Below are positions 11,482 to 23,496 of a stretch of 64,000 nt of DNA, one piece after another. Source of the DNA: Deuterostichococcus epilithicus (Eukaryota; Chlorophyta; Trebouxiophyceae; Prasiolales; Stichococcaceae); contig JAVTLE010000005.1 of the NCBI GenBank assembly GCA_033439295.1, forward strand, positions 2,034,501 to 2,098,500, in the 5' to 3' direction. The notes beneath the pieces are model-generated. The model saw only the letters and a list, made by a program, of their open reading frames with translations. It did no database searches and was not told where the DNA came from. Positions within the stretch are counted from its first letter, which is position 1. Every line of letters starts with the position of its first letter. Made by a program: the position numbers and the translations under genes.

Positions 11482-14400
11482 ATGGACGACGTTTCTCCCC
11501 TGCCGGTCAAGAAGCTAAGCTTGAAAGAAGTGGCGCGCCGCTTCGAACAGGGCGATGACACGGCCCTGGAAGACTACAGGTTGCTAGCCTTCACTCGTTG
11601 AGGCAATGCACTACACAGACCTTCGTGCCGATGCTGATGTGCCTCTGCAGCGGCAAACACGCGGCAAGCATCTGATTCCTCTCATGGCTCTCGTTGCACA
11701 ACGATCCCGGATGTGACATTCTCGCCATATGCGCAGGGTCCTCAACCTCAAAGAGTCTTCCGAACAGCTTCAGCAGACTCTCCTTCAGAGCATGCCAAAA
11801 GGTGGCTTGGAACCGGCAGTCGTGCCGTGTGCTTCCCGGAGATCCTTGAGGCGGCACGAGCCATGCTGCTGCGGCAGCATTTGCGCACGGCACAACTGGT
11901 GCATTATGCTCAAATCTGTGTCCCAATCGTGCACGCAGGCAAGCTGCTCATGAAGGAGCTCGTCAAGCTCGTTGAGGTGCGTTTCTAGCCTTGCGCTGCG
12001 GCCGGCTGCCCAGCGTCGCTGCTTGCTGCTGGCACCACTAGGCTCGAGCCTGCCTGCATCTGAATCCCTGCATTGCGGTGGGTTCAGGAGCTGCAGGGGC
12101 GTGTCGCCGGACGCAATAGCGAGGACGCATCCCAGATCAAGCAGGGTCTGATTGACCTTCAAGCCCAATGGAAGAGCATCGAACAGAGCGCCAAGCAGGT
12201 GAGGCGGACGCCGCAAGCAGCAATGCGCATCTAGAGTATGACTCGGGAAAATTTCTGAATTCCGATTGTTCGGCGGCCCAGTCGCTCGGACAGACCTGAT
12301 TGCTCATTGCAAAGGCAGAGCACGATGTAGCGGCAATGGCGCCCGCCGCGGACCTCGCAGGGAGAAAGAGAAGGGGGGGTGGCAAGCGAGACACGCCACC
12401 ACCCGGCACGCCTGCCCTGGGGAGACTTTCAGCCCATGTCACCTGCGTCTGTGAAGGTCTCGGCTTCTTCACAGGCCGCAAAGGAACTGACCGAGAGCGC
12501 AGCGGCAACAGCAGCAACCAACGATGCGCACTTTCAGGCCCGCATTGAGCAGGTGCGCCGTTTCAGGCAGCGGAGTATTTGGGTCATTGTGCCTCAGCGC
12601 TTCCCCGGCCTGGACGTGATGCATGATCGGCTGGGCGATTGACCTCGATCACTGACGGCAGCCTGTCGTGGAACGGCGCAGCTGGACGATGAGTGTGCGA
12701 CGCTGCGGAGCCAGGTAAGCGCGGCTCCATCTGAGCGGACTTGGACCATTGTGGCATACCTTTTTATTTGTGTCAAGTTCCATCAGGCGAACACGGCAAG
12801 AGAAGTTGCCGTGCACGGATGCAGGTGGCTGAGCGCAATTCCATGATTCAGCAGCTGCAGCAGCAATTGGATGCTGGCCGCAGCCCGCCATCGGACCAGA
12901 AGGTGGGTCGGCTCTCTGATCTGGGCCCTGATCAAAAGGGGGGTTGGGAGAATCCTCAGTGCGACAACCCGGCGCGAACGCTGCCACAGCATCAACATAC
13001 GTTTTCGAGCGCCCTGGTCAGCGGAGGCTTCATGTTGTTCACTCTGTGCCGCAGGAGAATCACTCGCCCATGCGAGACAGCAGCAACCTTGGCGGCGCAG
13101 AGCAGGCGGCGTCGCCACTCGTGTCGCCTGCGAGGCGGTCGCCCGTCAAGCGCTTCCCCACGCTGTCGACGCTCAGCGAGGAGGCGGCGTCGCCCGCGCT
13201 GATGCGCACCCTGTCGATCGGCGGCAGGTGAGGAGCAGCGGGTGTTGCAACTACATGCAACAGGGCATCTCCTTCTCCAGGGTCCTGTATAAGGCTAGAG
13301 GCACACTTTGGCGGCATTTGGCTGTGAATCTCACACGACCTTCTGGCGAGCTCTGCAGCCCGCGGGTGGGGCAGACGCTGTCGGTGGTCGCTGGCGGCAG
13401 GGCGGCTCCAGACAACCTGCCACTGCAGTGGCTGCGTGCCTGCCCCGCCAACGGCCAGCTGTCCGTCATCAGCGGCGCCGTGCGCCACCAGGCAAGGCAT
13501 TCCGTGCTCCCGCGCTGTGATAGGCATATTGTAAGATTGTGTATTCAAGCTTGTCTTTGCCAAGTCGCGCCGCAGCATTGCAGCATGCCGGTGCACAGAT
13601 GTTCAAAATTTCTCCTGTCGCCGCCCCCCGCTGAAGCACGAGCCTAAACCACTGTGCTCTTTGGCTGCAGTACTCGCCAGAGGTGGCGGATGTGGGCTGC
13701 ACGATCCTCTGCCGCGTGGGTTCGGGGCGGGATGTGGCCGCCGATGGGGACAGCAATGTGCTGCAGGCAGCATCGCCGGTAACGGCAGAAGCAGGTGTGC
13801 AGCCGCCTATGCCACACTGACGGGGGTTGGGCCTTGCCTGTGGTCGCCGCCACACCCTGCGAGTTTTTGTTACCATTTCTTACCCTTGTTGCACTAATCC
13901 GAGCTGCTCTCGCCAGCGTCACCTGGCCGATTTCGCACGTGACCTCATCCTCTGGCGTCAAAACCGGCGGTGCCGCGCTCCTCTTCTGACGGGCATCCTT
14001 GCGGCCGCACAGGCGTGAACAAGGAGGCTGCTCAGCTGGAGGCAGCCGGCGGCGCCAGCTTCTTCGTGGTGGGCTCTACGACCCGCCCTCACCTGCACTG
14101 CTGTCCCCTGCCCAAGACGCTGGAAGACTGCCCACAGCACAGCCGGCCCCGCCGCGGCAGGCTGTCGCAGCAGGCGCAACCAGATGCAGCGACTGGCTGC
14201 AGGAAGGCTGCGGCTAGACAGCAGCAAGACCCGCCAGCAGCGCTCCCTCCCACCAGCCGACAGCCCTGGGAGGCTGATGCTGACGCTGTGATGCAGTACG
14301 AAGGAGCTCGCAGCAGCGCCTCCGCACTACTTGCAGTCACACCCTGATCAGAGCACCCCACTCAAAAAAACTAAGACCGTCAGATCCATCCCGCCCCCAG

Positions 14401-15113
14401 GTGCCGGTGCAGCACAATGGCATCGTCCAGCGCAAGCGCACCGTGGCTGCGCTGCGCATCGACGCCGACGGCTTGGCGGTGTCAGCGGGCGGCAAGGACA
14501 TCGCGGCCTCGGGCTACCATGCAGAGATGCAGGTTGGCACAGACGTATCAGCGGGAGTGAATGGCAACCTGACTTCGAAGGGCTTCCGGCATGCGTGTAC
14601 CAGGAAGTGATCCGCATGTCGGCTGCAGCAGTCCCCGAGGTTAAAAACACGACCGCATCAGCACCCGCCGCGTGCTGAAGGCCGGTGGCAGCATGCGGCA
14701 GGTGTGCGGCGCGCGCGGCGGCGGCGACGGCGCGGCACAGGGCATGTTCCTGGCGATGAACGCGAACCACGTCTTCATGCTGGCGCTGGAGACGCCGCTG
14801 AAGCGCAACGTCTGCATCTCCCTCGTGCGCAAGGTGGGACGCCGCTGCACAAACCGGAGCAGAGACACGAGGCCTGATGAGGCGGGCTGCTGCCATGTCG
14901 CATGTGCAGGGAGCCCACCTCGTCCAAAACCCGGAGATATGTGTGCCGCGGGAAGGGGGTCCCGTTACTTGGCCATCATCATGCAGCAGGACGGAGGTCC
15001 TGCAAAAGTTGCTGAGCTGCTCTGCTGACACCTGGGTCTGACGCCTGCCACAACGATTGCAGATGGCGGTAAAGCATGGGCTGAGCCTGGAGGGCCCACA
15101 GGAGGGCCCGTGA
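11482..15113 (+). CDS. SCAB1-like coiled-coil/Ig-PH protein
   Basis: Homologue of plant STOMATAL CLOSURE-RELATED ACTIN BINDING PROTEIN 1, which binds, bundles and stabilises actin filaments in guard cells. Fourteen exons: 11482-11579, 11737-11801, 11939-11976, 12088-12198, 12475-12552, 12682-12714, 12825-12902, 13055-13227, 13359-13491, 13671-13794, 14013-14068, 14401-14532, 14702-14833, 15063-15113. They sum to 433 residues plus stop. Matches in order: KKLSLKEVARRFEQG and ELQGRVAGRNSEDASQ in the actin-binding/coiled-coil part; further coiled coil (SMIQQLQQQLD); a Ser/Pro linker (SPARRSPVKRF). The Ig-like half has VGQTLSVVAGG, LQWLR, ISGAVRHQYSPEVADVG. The PH half has VPVQHNGIVQRKRTVAALRI, GYHAEMQVCGARGGGDGAAQ, FMLALETPLKRN. 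The first ~60 residues of the Arabidopsis protein are absent. Intron 9 is GC-AG (13492-13493). Confidence 0.88.
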
Positions 15114-15625
15114 TGCAGCAAGGCTGTTACATTCGATTCATAGAGTTGAATGGCCGGCTGCGGCCATTGTTGTGCGCCAGCGAGCTTGTCAGCAGCTCTG
15201 CTTTGTTTTGATACTGTACTGTCATTTTGCTCCGAGCTGGATGTTGAACAAACCGCTATTTAAATTCCTGCACTCTATCATGAGGCTGGCCGCTGCAGGA
15301 ACATGACGCATGCATATAGCTTTGCGCACAACCACAGGTGTTTGTGACCCTCAACATCGATCGAGGTGCCTCGAGACAAGCCTGATTCAATCGGTACACC
15401 ACGCACCAGACAGGACATGGAAGGCATCAACCGACAGCGGACATGACTTTCAGTCCTCGCAAAATTGGATTTCGACAAGACTGACAACAGAACCAGACAT
15501 CAAAGCACAACTATCCTACACCTGAGCATTACTCAAGTACCTAGTATCCAAACATCGACCTTGCCGCTGCCGTCACAACCGGTGGTACAGAAGCCAAAAC
15601 CATGCACAGATCCTCGTCGCCGCCG
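15114..15625. other. Convergent 3' flanks with duplicated DET1 tail
   Basis: About 510 bases between two convergent stops. It holds the 3' untranslated regions and, at about 15562-15590, a second copy of the last codons and stop of DET1 (see the repeat entry). No gene was recognised. Confidence 0.4.
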
Positions 15626-15642
15626 TCACAGCCGGTGGTAAA
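15562..15642 (-). repeat. Tandem duplication of the DET1 3' end
   Basis: Segments near 15562-15590 and 15614-15642 share GCCGTCACA-CCGGTGGTA (one base varies). Both read YHRL-stop on the minus strand, 53 bases apart. The upstream copy is the frame-consistent DET1 end; the other lies in the 3' untranslated region. Confidence 0.6.
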
Positions 15643-18600
15643 TGACCGCTTGCGGCGGCGCGTTGGTGGTCTGCAGCACACCCAGCACGAAAGGCAACGC
15701 CGGGTGGAAGTGCCACGTCACGAGCTGCTTCTGTGGGCGCGCCGACGGCGCCGGCGATTCGAAGGCGCCGCCACTGATCTTGAGGCGCACCGTCTCCCGC
15801 CGCCCTCGCGACGCAAACTTCAGCGGCACCTGGATCGGCATACGAACCCCTCGACACTGGAATCCAGCTCATTACAAGCTGGGCGGCTTCTGATGAGGTT
15901 GCGGTCTGAGGAGCAGGAGCATGTAAGTGTCAGCCGGGTGCTGCATCGCTGGCTGTGCCTGGAGCCCGCAAACTAGCTTTCAACTAAGGAGGGGCAGCAT
16001 GCCGGCTCCACAACAGTTTCACCAACTATCGAAAGGCGGCTGCCATGCCTCCAGATACTTCACTAGTCATGACACGAGGCGATCCCGCACCTCAGCCAGG
16101 GCGCGCGGGCGGATGATCGGCGAGATGAGTTTCTCGTCGTACTGAAACAGGCACGCGTCCAGAAACGGCGAGGCACACAGCACCTGGCTGGTGGGCGGGA
16201 TCGCTGCCAACACCCGCCGCGTCACCTGTGAGTTCACTGCCACCCGTCCAGCATGTGCCAGCTTTCTCGACTCGCCCAGGACGGCTATTCGCAGGCATTG
16301 CCGCCAAGGACACCACGTGCGCAGACTGTGTGGGTTTCGCAGGTGCGAGAGCCGACGGATCACCGCGGGTCACCGCAGGGGCCCACCTGCTGGGGGGTCC
16401 AGTACTGGTGTGCCATCTGCCGGTCGATTGCCGCCCGCGCGTGCGCCGGCGCGCCGCCCGGCGTCAGGAACCTGCCGCAGCAAGGGGCGCCACCTTCATG
16501 CACAGTGCAGGGCGTGCATGCGGCAGTCATCACACTTCAAGCCCTGAGCATGCGGATGCCTGATGTCCAGGCGTCCCTGCAGCCGCAGGGCCGGCAACGA
16601 GCGGACACAGTTGCGGCAGCCAGCGTATTCCCTGATGAATAAACTGACCGCTGCCAGGCGCTGGTGACGGCGGGCGCGCTGAAGTGTCCGGCATGGCGCA
16701 GGTACATCTCCAGCAGCGCCGGGCTGCTGTTGGGCAGCACCGCGCCCACCAGGCCGTCCGCCAGGGACAGCACCGCCAGGAAGGCGGCCTGCTGCTGCGA
16801 CTCGGCGTGGCGCAGCGCCGACGCGTCCGGCGGCCCGAGCGCCAGCAGCAGGTGCTGCTCGTCCAGGAACTGCGCCTGGGACCCGAGGAGCAGGAGCACA
16901 AAGATTAGGACGAAGGTGGTTCGCTCCGTTGCTTGATGTTCATCGACCAGAGTGCACAGGCAACAGATCTGGCAGGCACAGATCTGGCAGGAAATGCCAA
17001 CAGCTAGTGGGAGCAACGCGTACCTGTTGTGATCGTAATGGTAACCGTGCTACCCGTAACCCTATTACACCTGGCAGGGTGAGAACATGCCGCTGCCTGA
17101 ACAGCCTGATGGGGCCTGCACCCTCAGAGAGCGAGGCTCAGCCTCCGTCCGTCAGCTTCCAGACGCCACACCTTCCAGACGACCAGGCTGTTGAAGGAGT
17201 CGAAGTGCAGGATGAAGCGGTCCCGCGGCGGACGCTGCCCACCGGAGGCCTCGGCGGCGGCGGCGCCGCCACCGCTCCTGCCGTCCAGGGCCACCGAGTG
17301 CGCTCGCTGCACCTCGATGCCGCCGCCGCCGCCGCCGCTGTCGCCTCCAGCTTCCAGCAGCCGTCCTGCCACAGGGTCGCGCAGCGCACGGCACAGGTAG
17401 GCCAGGATGCGCTGCCGCAGCCCCGTGATCATGCCGCCGCCGCCGCCGCCGCCGCCGCTCCTGTCGCGCACTGTGCCCGCCTCCGCCTCTGCAGTTGCAA
17501 AGCCCATATACTTGCTGGCACTCTGGCAGCAGATGTTGGTTTCCGACAAGTACTAATGAAAATTTGCAAACACGAAACCACTTGCCTCATCGCGGACAGG
17601 CAAATCGCGAATGCCGAGTGTCGGATACAGAGGAATGTCACCTGCTGGTGCATCGGCACGCACCAAGCGCTGTTGAGATGCAGAGCGCTCACCCATGTGC
17701 ACACCCTCGAAACCCTGCAAGACGCACCTGTGGAGCTGGCCATGGAGTTGGGGGCATGCAGCAGCTGCCCCAGCACCGCATTGTTTGGCCGCTGCATGCC
17801 AGAGACCATCTGCAGCTGTGCGCCACGCGCGCCGCCCACGCCGGCGCCACCGCCAAAGATGCCGCCCCCGCCGAACGCGCCGGCGCCACCGCTGCCGCTG
17901 TGCCCAAGGCCGTGTGAGCCGGACCGCCGCATCGGGGCCAGGCCGCCGCCGGCCGGCAAGGCAGTGGCGCTGCTGGTTGCGGCCTCGAGCTGGCTCACCC
18001 GCTGTTCTATCTGACGCGCCGCCTGCAGGGCGCAACTTTCTTGGTCAGTCTCACGTGCAGCCAGCACAACTCAAGACGGTCACAGAAAGCCGCGGAGGGC
18101 CAACAATAGATGCAATGGTATTATCGATCTTACAACGAAAGAATTTATGAACGTTACAATGCGATAACTTCAAACAGCATCCGCGCCTGGGGCTGGGAAG
18201 CGCGCCAGCGGGCTTCGTCGGCAGCGGCTTGCGCGAGCATGAGCTCGTCGTCAGGTGCCAGGTGCGGCCCTAGCTGCGCCAGCGGCGAGAACCGGCCGTC
18301 CGGCAGCACCTGCCGCGCAGCAGGCTGTGGAATCAACAACCCGTCTCAGCGTATCAGGCACGACTTCCCGTCAGACCGTCCTGACAGCCCGTCCTCATCT
18401 CGAAGCAGAGCGACATGCTGTGGATGCTCTGTCTGGAGATCACCCTTCTTGCCTCTTTGCCAAGCAAGAAGACCGCAGGATGCGGCACATGCAAATTGGT
18501 GGCCTCCGAGGTCTTGCAGAAGCCTGTGGCCATGTCGCAGGAGCCAGCGCTCAGAGAGGCCGGCTGGCGGCGCGCAGATACCTGCAGCAGGTGGATGGTC

Positions 18601-20058
18601 TGGGAGCGCAGGCCGAGCACCGCGAGGCGGTCGCCGCAGGCGGCAATGCCCGCATTGTGGCTCAGGTGGACAAAGTCCGCCGCCAGCACCAGCCTGTCCG
18701 TCACCTCCCCGTCGCTCGCGCGCACCTGCGACCGTGTGTTGACCCCGCTCGTTGCTGCCGACACTCTGCACTGTACATGGCGTTGAGCACCTTCTGCTTG
18801 CACGCACCCCAAACGGCAGCGCATTGGTAAAGAGGGCAGCCATGCCCCCTGTGCACCTGTTGGGCACTGGGTGCCAGCCCCCGGGGTGGGGGGACTGCAG
18901 GCTGCGACNGGTCCTGCAGGCTTGGGGCTGCGGCCAGCTTCACAGGACCGAAGCTGGGGAAGGCCAGAGGGAGCACGCCCACCAGGAAGATGGTGGTGGT
19001 GGCAACGAGCGGCAGCGCGGCGGGACCGCCGCCGGGCGGGCTGCCGCGGCCGCTGGACGGCGGGGACTGCGCCGCCACCACCAGGACGGTTTCCTTGTGC
19101 AGCGCCTGCCGGCAAACAGGCTTGCCCATCAGCGAGATAGGATGCTGCGCCATCTGACGTGTGTCCGGCCAATCACCGGCCGGCACTTGCGCATTGGCTA
19201 CGGCTTTGATCCCCAGAGGTACGACTGTTCCCGAAATTGGCCCCTCCCAGGCAACTCGTGCACTCTGTCCAGCTGGCGCGTCGCGGTCGCCGTGGGTCAG
19301 GTGTGTCGGCCAGTCTTCTGCTTCCCGTCAGCAGTCGCAGGCTCACCACGCAGGCGTCCTTGCACAGCATGTGCGGCGCGGCCACCAGGTGCCGCCGCCA
19401 CTCCAGCTGGAAGTGGCTGCTGAAGGCCGCCGCATGCTCCGGCAGCGGCGGTGGCTGCCCGCCGCCGTCCCCCGTGCTGGAGAAGTGCAGGCCCGTGAAG
19501 CTGAACAGCAGCAGCTCGTGCTGCAGCGCGCTGAAACAGACCTGTACACAGTCACATTACACTTGGCTCTGGTTCACGCATGCAGGTTGGTGTCGCCATG
19601 CTGCTGTTGCCACAGGAAGAGTCTGGCACTCAAATGCCGCAGAAAAGTCTACTGTCCTGGCTTCTCTGCCTTTCCACGCACCAGGTATCTGCCGCTGGGC
19701 GTGAATCTGCACACATGGCAGTCTGCGAGCTGGATGTTGTGGACCTGCGCACATCAGCGGCAGCGTGTGAACCTGTAGCATGCTACAGCTCGCGGCATTG
19801 AGATGGGTAATCGAAAGCACATGTGTAGATTCAACGCATGCGACGGAGCATTCACCACGGATGAAGGCGTGACGACCTCTGAGAATCGTCGCACATAGTT
19901 GATCTGCGGCATCAAGCAGATTTTCAGCAGCGAGCATGGCAGCGGGAGGACCATGTACCAGTCATGTGTGCTCTTCTTACCTCTGTGCACGGCTTTGCGG
20001 CAAACGTTTCCCGATGTCTCAGACGGAAGAACAGGTTGTGAGCTGGCTTCCGTCTCAT
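15626..20058 (-). CDS. DET1: DET1 (DE-ETIOLATED 1), light-signalling component of the CUL4-DDB1 ligase
   Basis: Nuclear DDB1-binding protein of the COP10-DDB1-DET1 complex. In plants it represses light responses, and in Chlamydomonas the CUL4-DDB1-DET1 ligase has been linked to photoprotection genes. First exons: 20058-19981 (MRRKPAHNLFFRLRHRETFA), 19903-19856, 19744-19682, 19541-19347, then one from 19105. Matches to plant DET1: INYVRRFSEVVTPS, DCHVCRFTPSGRYL, DFVHLSHNAGIAACGDRLAV, LRSQTIHLLQ, FSPLAQLGPHLAPDDELM, GLRQRILAYLCRALRD, RFILHFDSFNSLVVWK, AQFLDEQHLLLALG, FLDACLFQYDEKLISP, KQLVTWHFHPALPFVLGVLQ. The C-terminus YHRL matches the plant end. Gly/Ala-rich insertions, one from a GCC tract (17433-17458), enlarge loops. 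Base 18909 is undetermined and obscures one donor. The middle exon joints are approximate. THA lies upstream on the same strand, 337 bases away. Confidence 0.9.
17433..17458 (+). repeat. GCC microsatellite (polyglycine in DET1)
   Basis: Uninterrupted GCC triplets on the plus strand read as a run of glycines in the minus-strand DET1 frame, just before MITGLRQRILAY. A second shorter Gly run from the same exon lies near 17320. Confidence 0.8.
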
Positions 20059-20395
20059 ACTTTCATAGAGAGAGACAGGGAGGCATGGTCGGATCGTCGC
20101 GACATGTCTGGTTTGTTTCACCCTGCAGTTGACACTCTTTTGAGAAGTCAGCGGTCTAAGGATGGCGACATCTGCAACAGAACAGCCACGTAGGACAGTA
20201 CGAGCCGTCAGACAGATGGCCTGTCATGTGTCTGTCAGATAGCAGCACAACCCTATTATAACACACAGCCACCCTCCATACACAATGAAATTCGATCAGA
20301 AGTTGAACCATTCATTGCTCATGTCGCCAGACTGCTGCTCTCCATGGAGATCGTCTCCTTTGTTGGACAAATTTGATGCAGCCGCCGAGCGGCGC
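20059..20395. other. Intergenic, between the DET1 start and threonine aldolase stop
   Basis: A 337-base gap between two minus-strand genes: DET1 promoter and 5' leader plus the aldolase 3' region. An AT-rich patch near 20250-20290 is the only compositional feature. Confidence 0.35.
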
Positions 20396-22817
20396 CTAGC
20401 CTGTCTTCAGCGCCCCCCGCAGAGCTTTCGTGAAGCTCAGGCAGTCCCCCTTCGTGACGTCAAAGTGCGTCACAACACGAATGCCACCTGCACGTAAAAC
20501 ATGTGCCTTTCGTCGGCGATCTTGACGACAGCGCTTAGTGCAGGACACCGCTCGGAATCTGGCGGCAGAGGTGGCAACGTGCAGTGAGGGTGTCTATACA
20601 CTTGCATCAGCGCAGCACACAAACTTTCTTAAGTCAGCAGGCAGCGGGGGCCGAGAGACCGACCCTTCATGCCGCTGACGAGGATGCCCGCATCCTTGAG
20701 GTGCGCCAGCACCTTGACGACGGACGGGGCCTCCGGCTTCAGGTGGAACAGCACAATGTTGGACTCGACAGCGGCTTCATCGACGTCCACGAGGTCCATC
20801 CGTGCCAGCTCTGCAGTGGTTTCCAAGGAGCAATTGTCTTGCTTTGCACCCGATGCCTCGGGCATCCAGCCCAAAGGAGCGGGTGACGAGAACAGCTCTC
20901 AGCGCCGCTACTGGCTGCGGCTCAGAACACTGCACTGCCACATCGCGACTCCTGTGTTGCACATCCAAAGAGTGATAAGAGAGCGGCAACAGAAGGAGTT
21001 TCACCCTTCGCGATGAGCTTCGCATTTGCGTGGTCTGCAGCCAGGAGCGGCGGCGTGTTGCGCAGGGCCACCAGGCCGGGCGCTGCCAGCACCGCCACCT
21101 AGACACCGAGTGACTGACGTGCTTCACCAAGTGAGAGAGGAACTCGACAGAATAGACGACACTGCATGCTGCATATTGCACGTCTGCAGTGATGCCAAGT
21201 GCATGAGGCTGACCTGGCGCATGCCGCCGCCGAGCTGCTTCCTGATCTTGTGCGCCCTGTGGATGAACGCCGCCGGCCCGACGATAACAGATCCGACTGG
21301 CGCCCCCAGTCCCTGGAGCCACCACACCTTCACATCTCATGCTTGAAGCATGTGAATATGCGCTTGCGTTGGCAGAAGGAATTGGTGTTAGACATGTCCA
21401 TTTGCTGACACCCACCTTGGACAAGCAGAAGGTGAGTGTGTCTGTCTGAGCCGCAATGTCCTTCACAGCGACGCCTGCACAGCCACAACTCATGACGACT
21501 GTGAACCCCCAGATCACACTGGTCGCTCCAAATCTAGTTCCAAGGGGGTGGCCGACATTCTGCAGGAGCTTCCACACAAAACAAACGCAGCGCTGACAAG
21601 CGCACCGAGCGCCAGGACGGCATCGAGCATGCGGGCGCGGTCCATGTTGCTATGCAGCCAGCGGCACTTGTGGACAGAGGACGACCAGCAGGCACACTGC
21701 AGGTGCGTATCGTGTCCGCCACGAGCAGGAAGCAGGGACAACAACATACCGAGCGCGGCGGCGGCGTTGAAGATGCGGGCGCCATCCATGTGGACCGCCA
21801 GCCGGTGAGCCTCCGCCCACCCCTTTAGGGAGGTCAGGTAGTTCATGGACAGCACGCGGCCACCGGCGCGGTTGTGCGTCTGCTCGACGGCCACCACGAC
21901 CGGCCGCGCCGAGTGCTGGTCGTCAGGCCGGTTCCTGTGCGCCAATGGGCATGTTGGCTCTCTCTCTTCATTCATGTTGTTGCCAAAAATCGCTGGGAAA
22001 CCGCCTCGGGCGGCAGGTCACGACATGGCAGTCATTCTTGACAGGGAGCCGCGCACTGTGGCAGAGCTGGCCGGGTGAGAGTCCCAGATCAGTCCTCCCA
22101 CCTGAGGGCCTCGTCGAGCGACGTCAGCGGGATCTCGCCATTCGCCAGCGACGGCAGCAGGTGCATGATGACCCCGCCGAGCGCGGATACGCCGCCGCCC
22201 TCGTAATGGAAGATGTGGCTGTCAGAGCCCAGCAGCACCTCGTCGCCACGGCCGCAGTGCGCCAGCAGCGATGCCAGGTTGCCCATCGTCCCAGTCGGCA
22301 CAAACAGGGCCTGCGTGAGCGACCACACAGGTGCTTTCGCCGTAATTTCAGACAACCCTGCCAGGGGTGGGTTCGAACTGTCCAAGACGATCCTGTAACA
22401 GTCCCTTGCTCCACTTGCGGTCATGGATTCGTCTGCATGCTGGCACGCAGCAAGCCTCTGCAGAACCAGCGACCGTTTGACAGAAGGCGCACCGCTTCCT
22501 TGCCCATCAGCTGCGCCGCCTCTTCTTGCAGCGCATTCACCGTTGGGTCCTCGGCTGCGCAAAGCAGATTTGGACATGGTCGGGCGACAGATGTGACGGA
22601 TTGGTTTGCAATCAGACTCAAGGACAAGCTGAGAGGCCACAGTGCTGACCAGCAAGCATTGTTCCTCAAGCTGCTCACCGTACACATCGTCTCCAAAATC
22701 ATCGGATGTCAGTGCTGCAAGCGCCATCATCATGCCTGCGGTTGGCTTCGTCACCGTGTCTGACCGCAGGTCGATCATGCGCCGTGGTCCATTGGCCGTG
22801 GCCATCTGCGAGAGCAT
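20396..22817 (-). CDS. L-threonine (low-specificity) aldolase, PLP-dependent
   Basis: Cleaves L-threonine or allo-threonine to glycine and acetaldehyde. Exons 22817-22679, 22554-22493, 22310-22102, 21934-21750, 21474-21416, 21312-21214, 21098-21005, 20810-20664 and 20487-20396 give 361 residues in frame. Family signatures: MIDLRSDTVTKPTAGM, DDVYGAEDPTVNALQE (joined across intron 1), ALFVPTGTMGNLASLLAHCG, DSHIFHYEGGGVSALGG, LAVHMDGARIFNAAAALG (the Asp that holds the pyridine nitrogen) and TLTFCLSKGLGAPVGSVIVG (Schiff-base Lys, then the Gly-rich turn). The end reads KGGIRVVTHFDVTKGDCL. Start at 22817; an in-frame Met four codons later (22805) is an alternative. No transit peptide is evident, so it is probably cytosolic. 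Confidence 0.93.
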
Positions 22818-23496
22818 GCGAAGTATCAGATGATTGCATCAGGTGGGCGGACGGCATGCAAGTATGTGCAAGGGGTGTTGAACTTCCTTGGTTTATGGAG
22901 CCGCCACAACCCGTCAGGGAGGGCCTCAGATTACGACCGTTTAAAGTTCTGATGTATTCCCACGTGCGTTCAAACAAAGATACACCATGGGGTCTTGGCT
23001 CTTACCTTGCAAGGGATGGATTTGAGGAATGCTGTTTCTTTGGCAGAAGGTGACGGGTGTGCGATGGCGTTCCTGATGTTTTGCACAAGGAAAGGCACAG
23101 CACAGGATCGCAGCCTGGAAAGGCCCTTATCGAGAGTGCGCTTTCAGTTGGCTTTGGTCTGGATAGTAGCACTCAGGCAGCACTGCGCAAATTTCAGGAA
23201 GGCTGCATCATATTATGTTATGTAAAGTTGAATATAATATACTAGATGCATCTTTATCGATAAGTACATGATTTATGATTTGCTGATAGTTTTACAAATG
23301 TATGTGTTACAAATGTAACGCGTGAGTCACAATTGAGATGCCAGTGGGTCGGGGATTCAGCTTGCCAAATCCATGCTGGCGCTACAGTTTTCCTAGCTAA
23401 GGTCTTACCAGATCACGAACACCAACGAGGCCACAATGCAATGCGCATTCAACAGCCCGGCGTCACCACAGATAAATTAAAATGCACCTGGCCCTT
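22818..23496. other. AT-rich intergenic with sortilin 3' region
   Basis: A 679-base gap: the aldolase promoter on the right-hand side of its start, and the 3' region of the minus-strand receptor gene. The stretch 23215-23330 is strikingly AT-rich for this locus. It holds two minus-strand TGTAA motifs (plus-strand 23292-23296 and 23307-23311), good candidates for the receptor's poly(A) signal, and the palindrome GTTACAAATGTAAC. No gene was seen. Confidence 0.45.

Noticed and set aside
22355-22395. GGTTCGAA box resembling a tRNA T-arm
   Set aside because: No A box, acceptor stem or anticodon arm can be drawn around it on either strand, and it lies inside a threonine aldolase intron. A similar GTTCGAACC near 5737 is within coding sequence.
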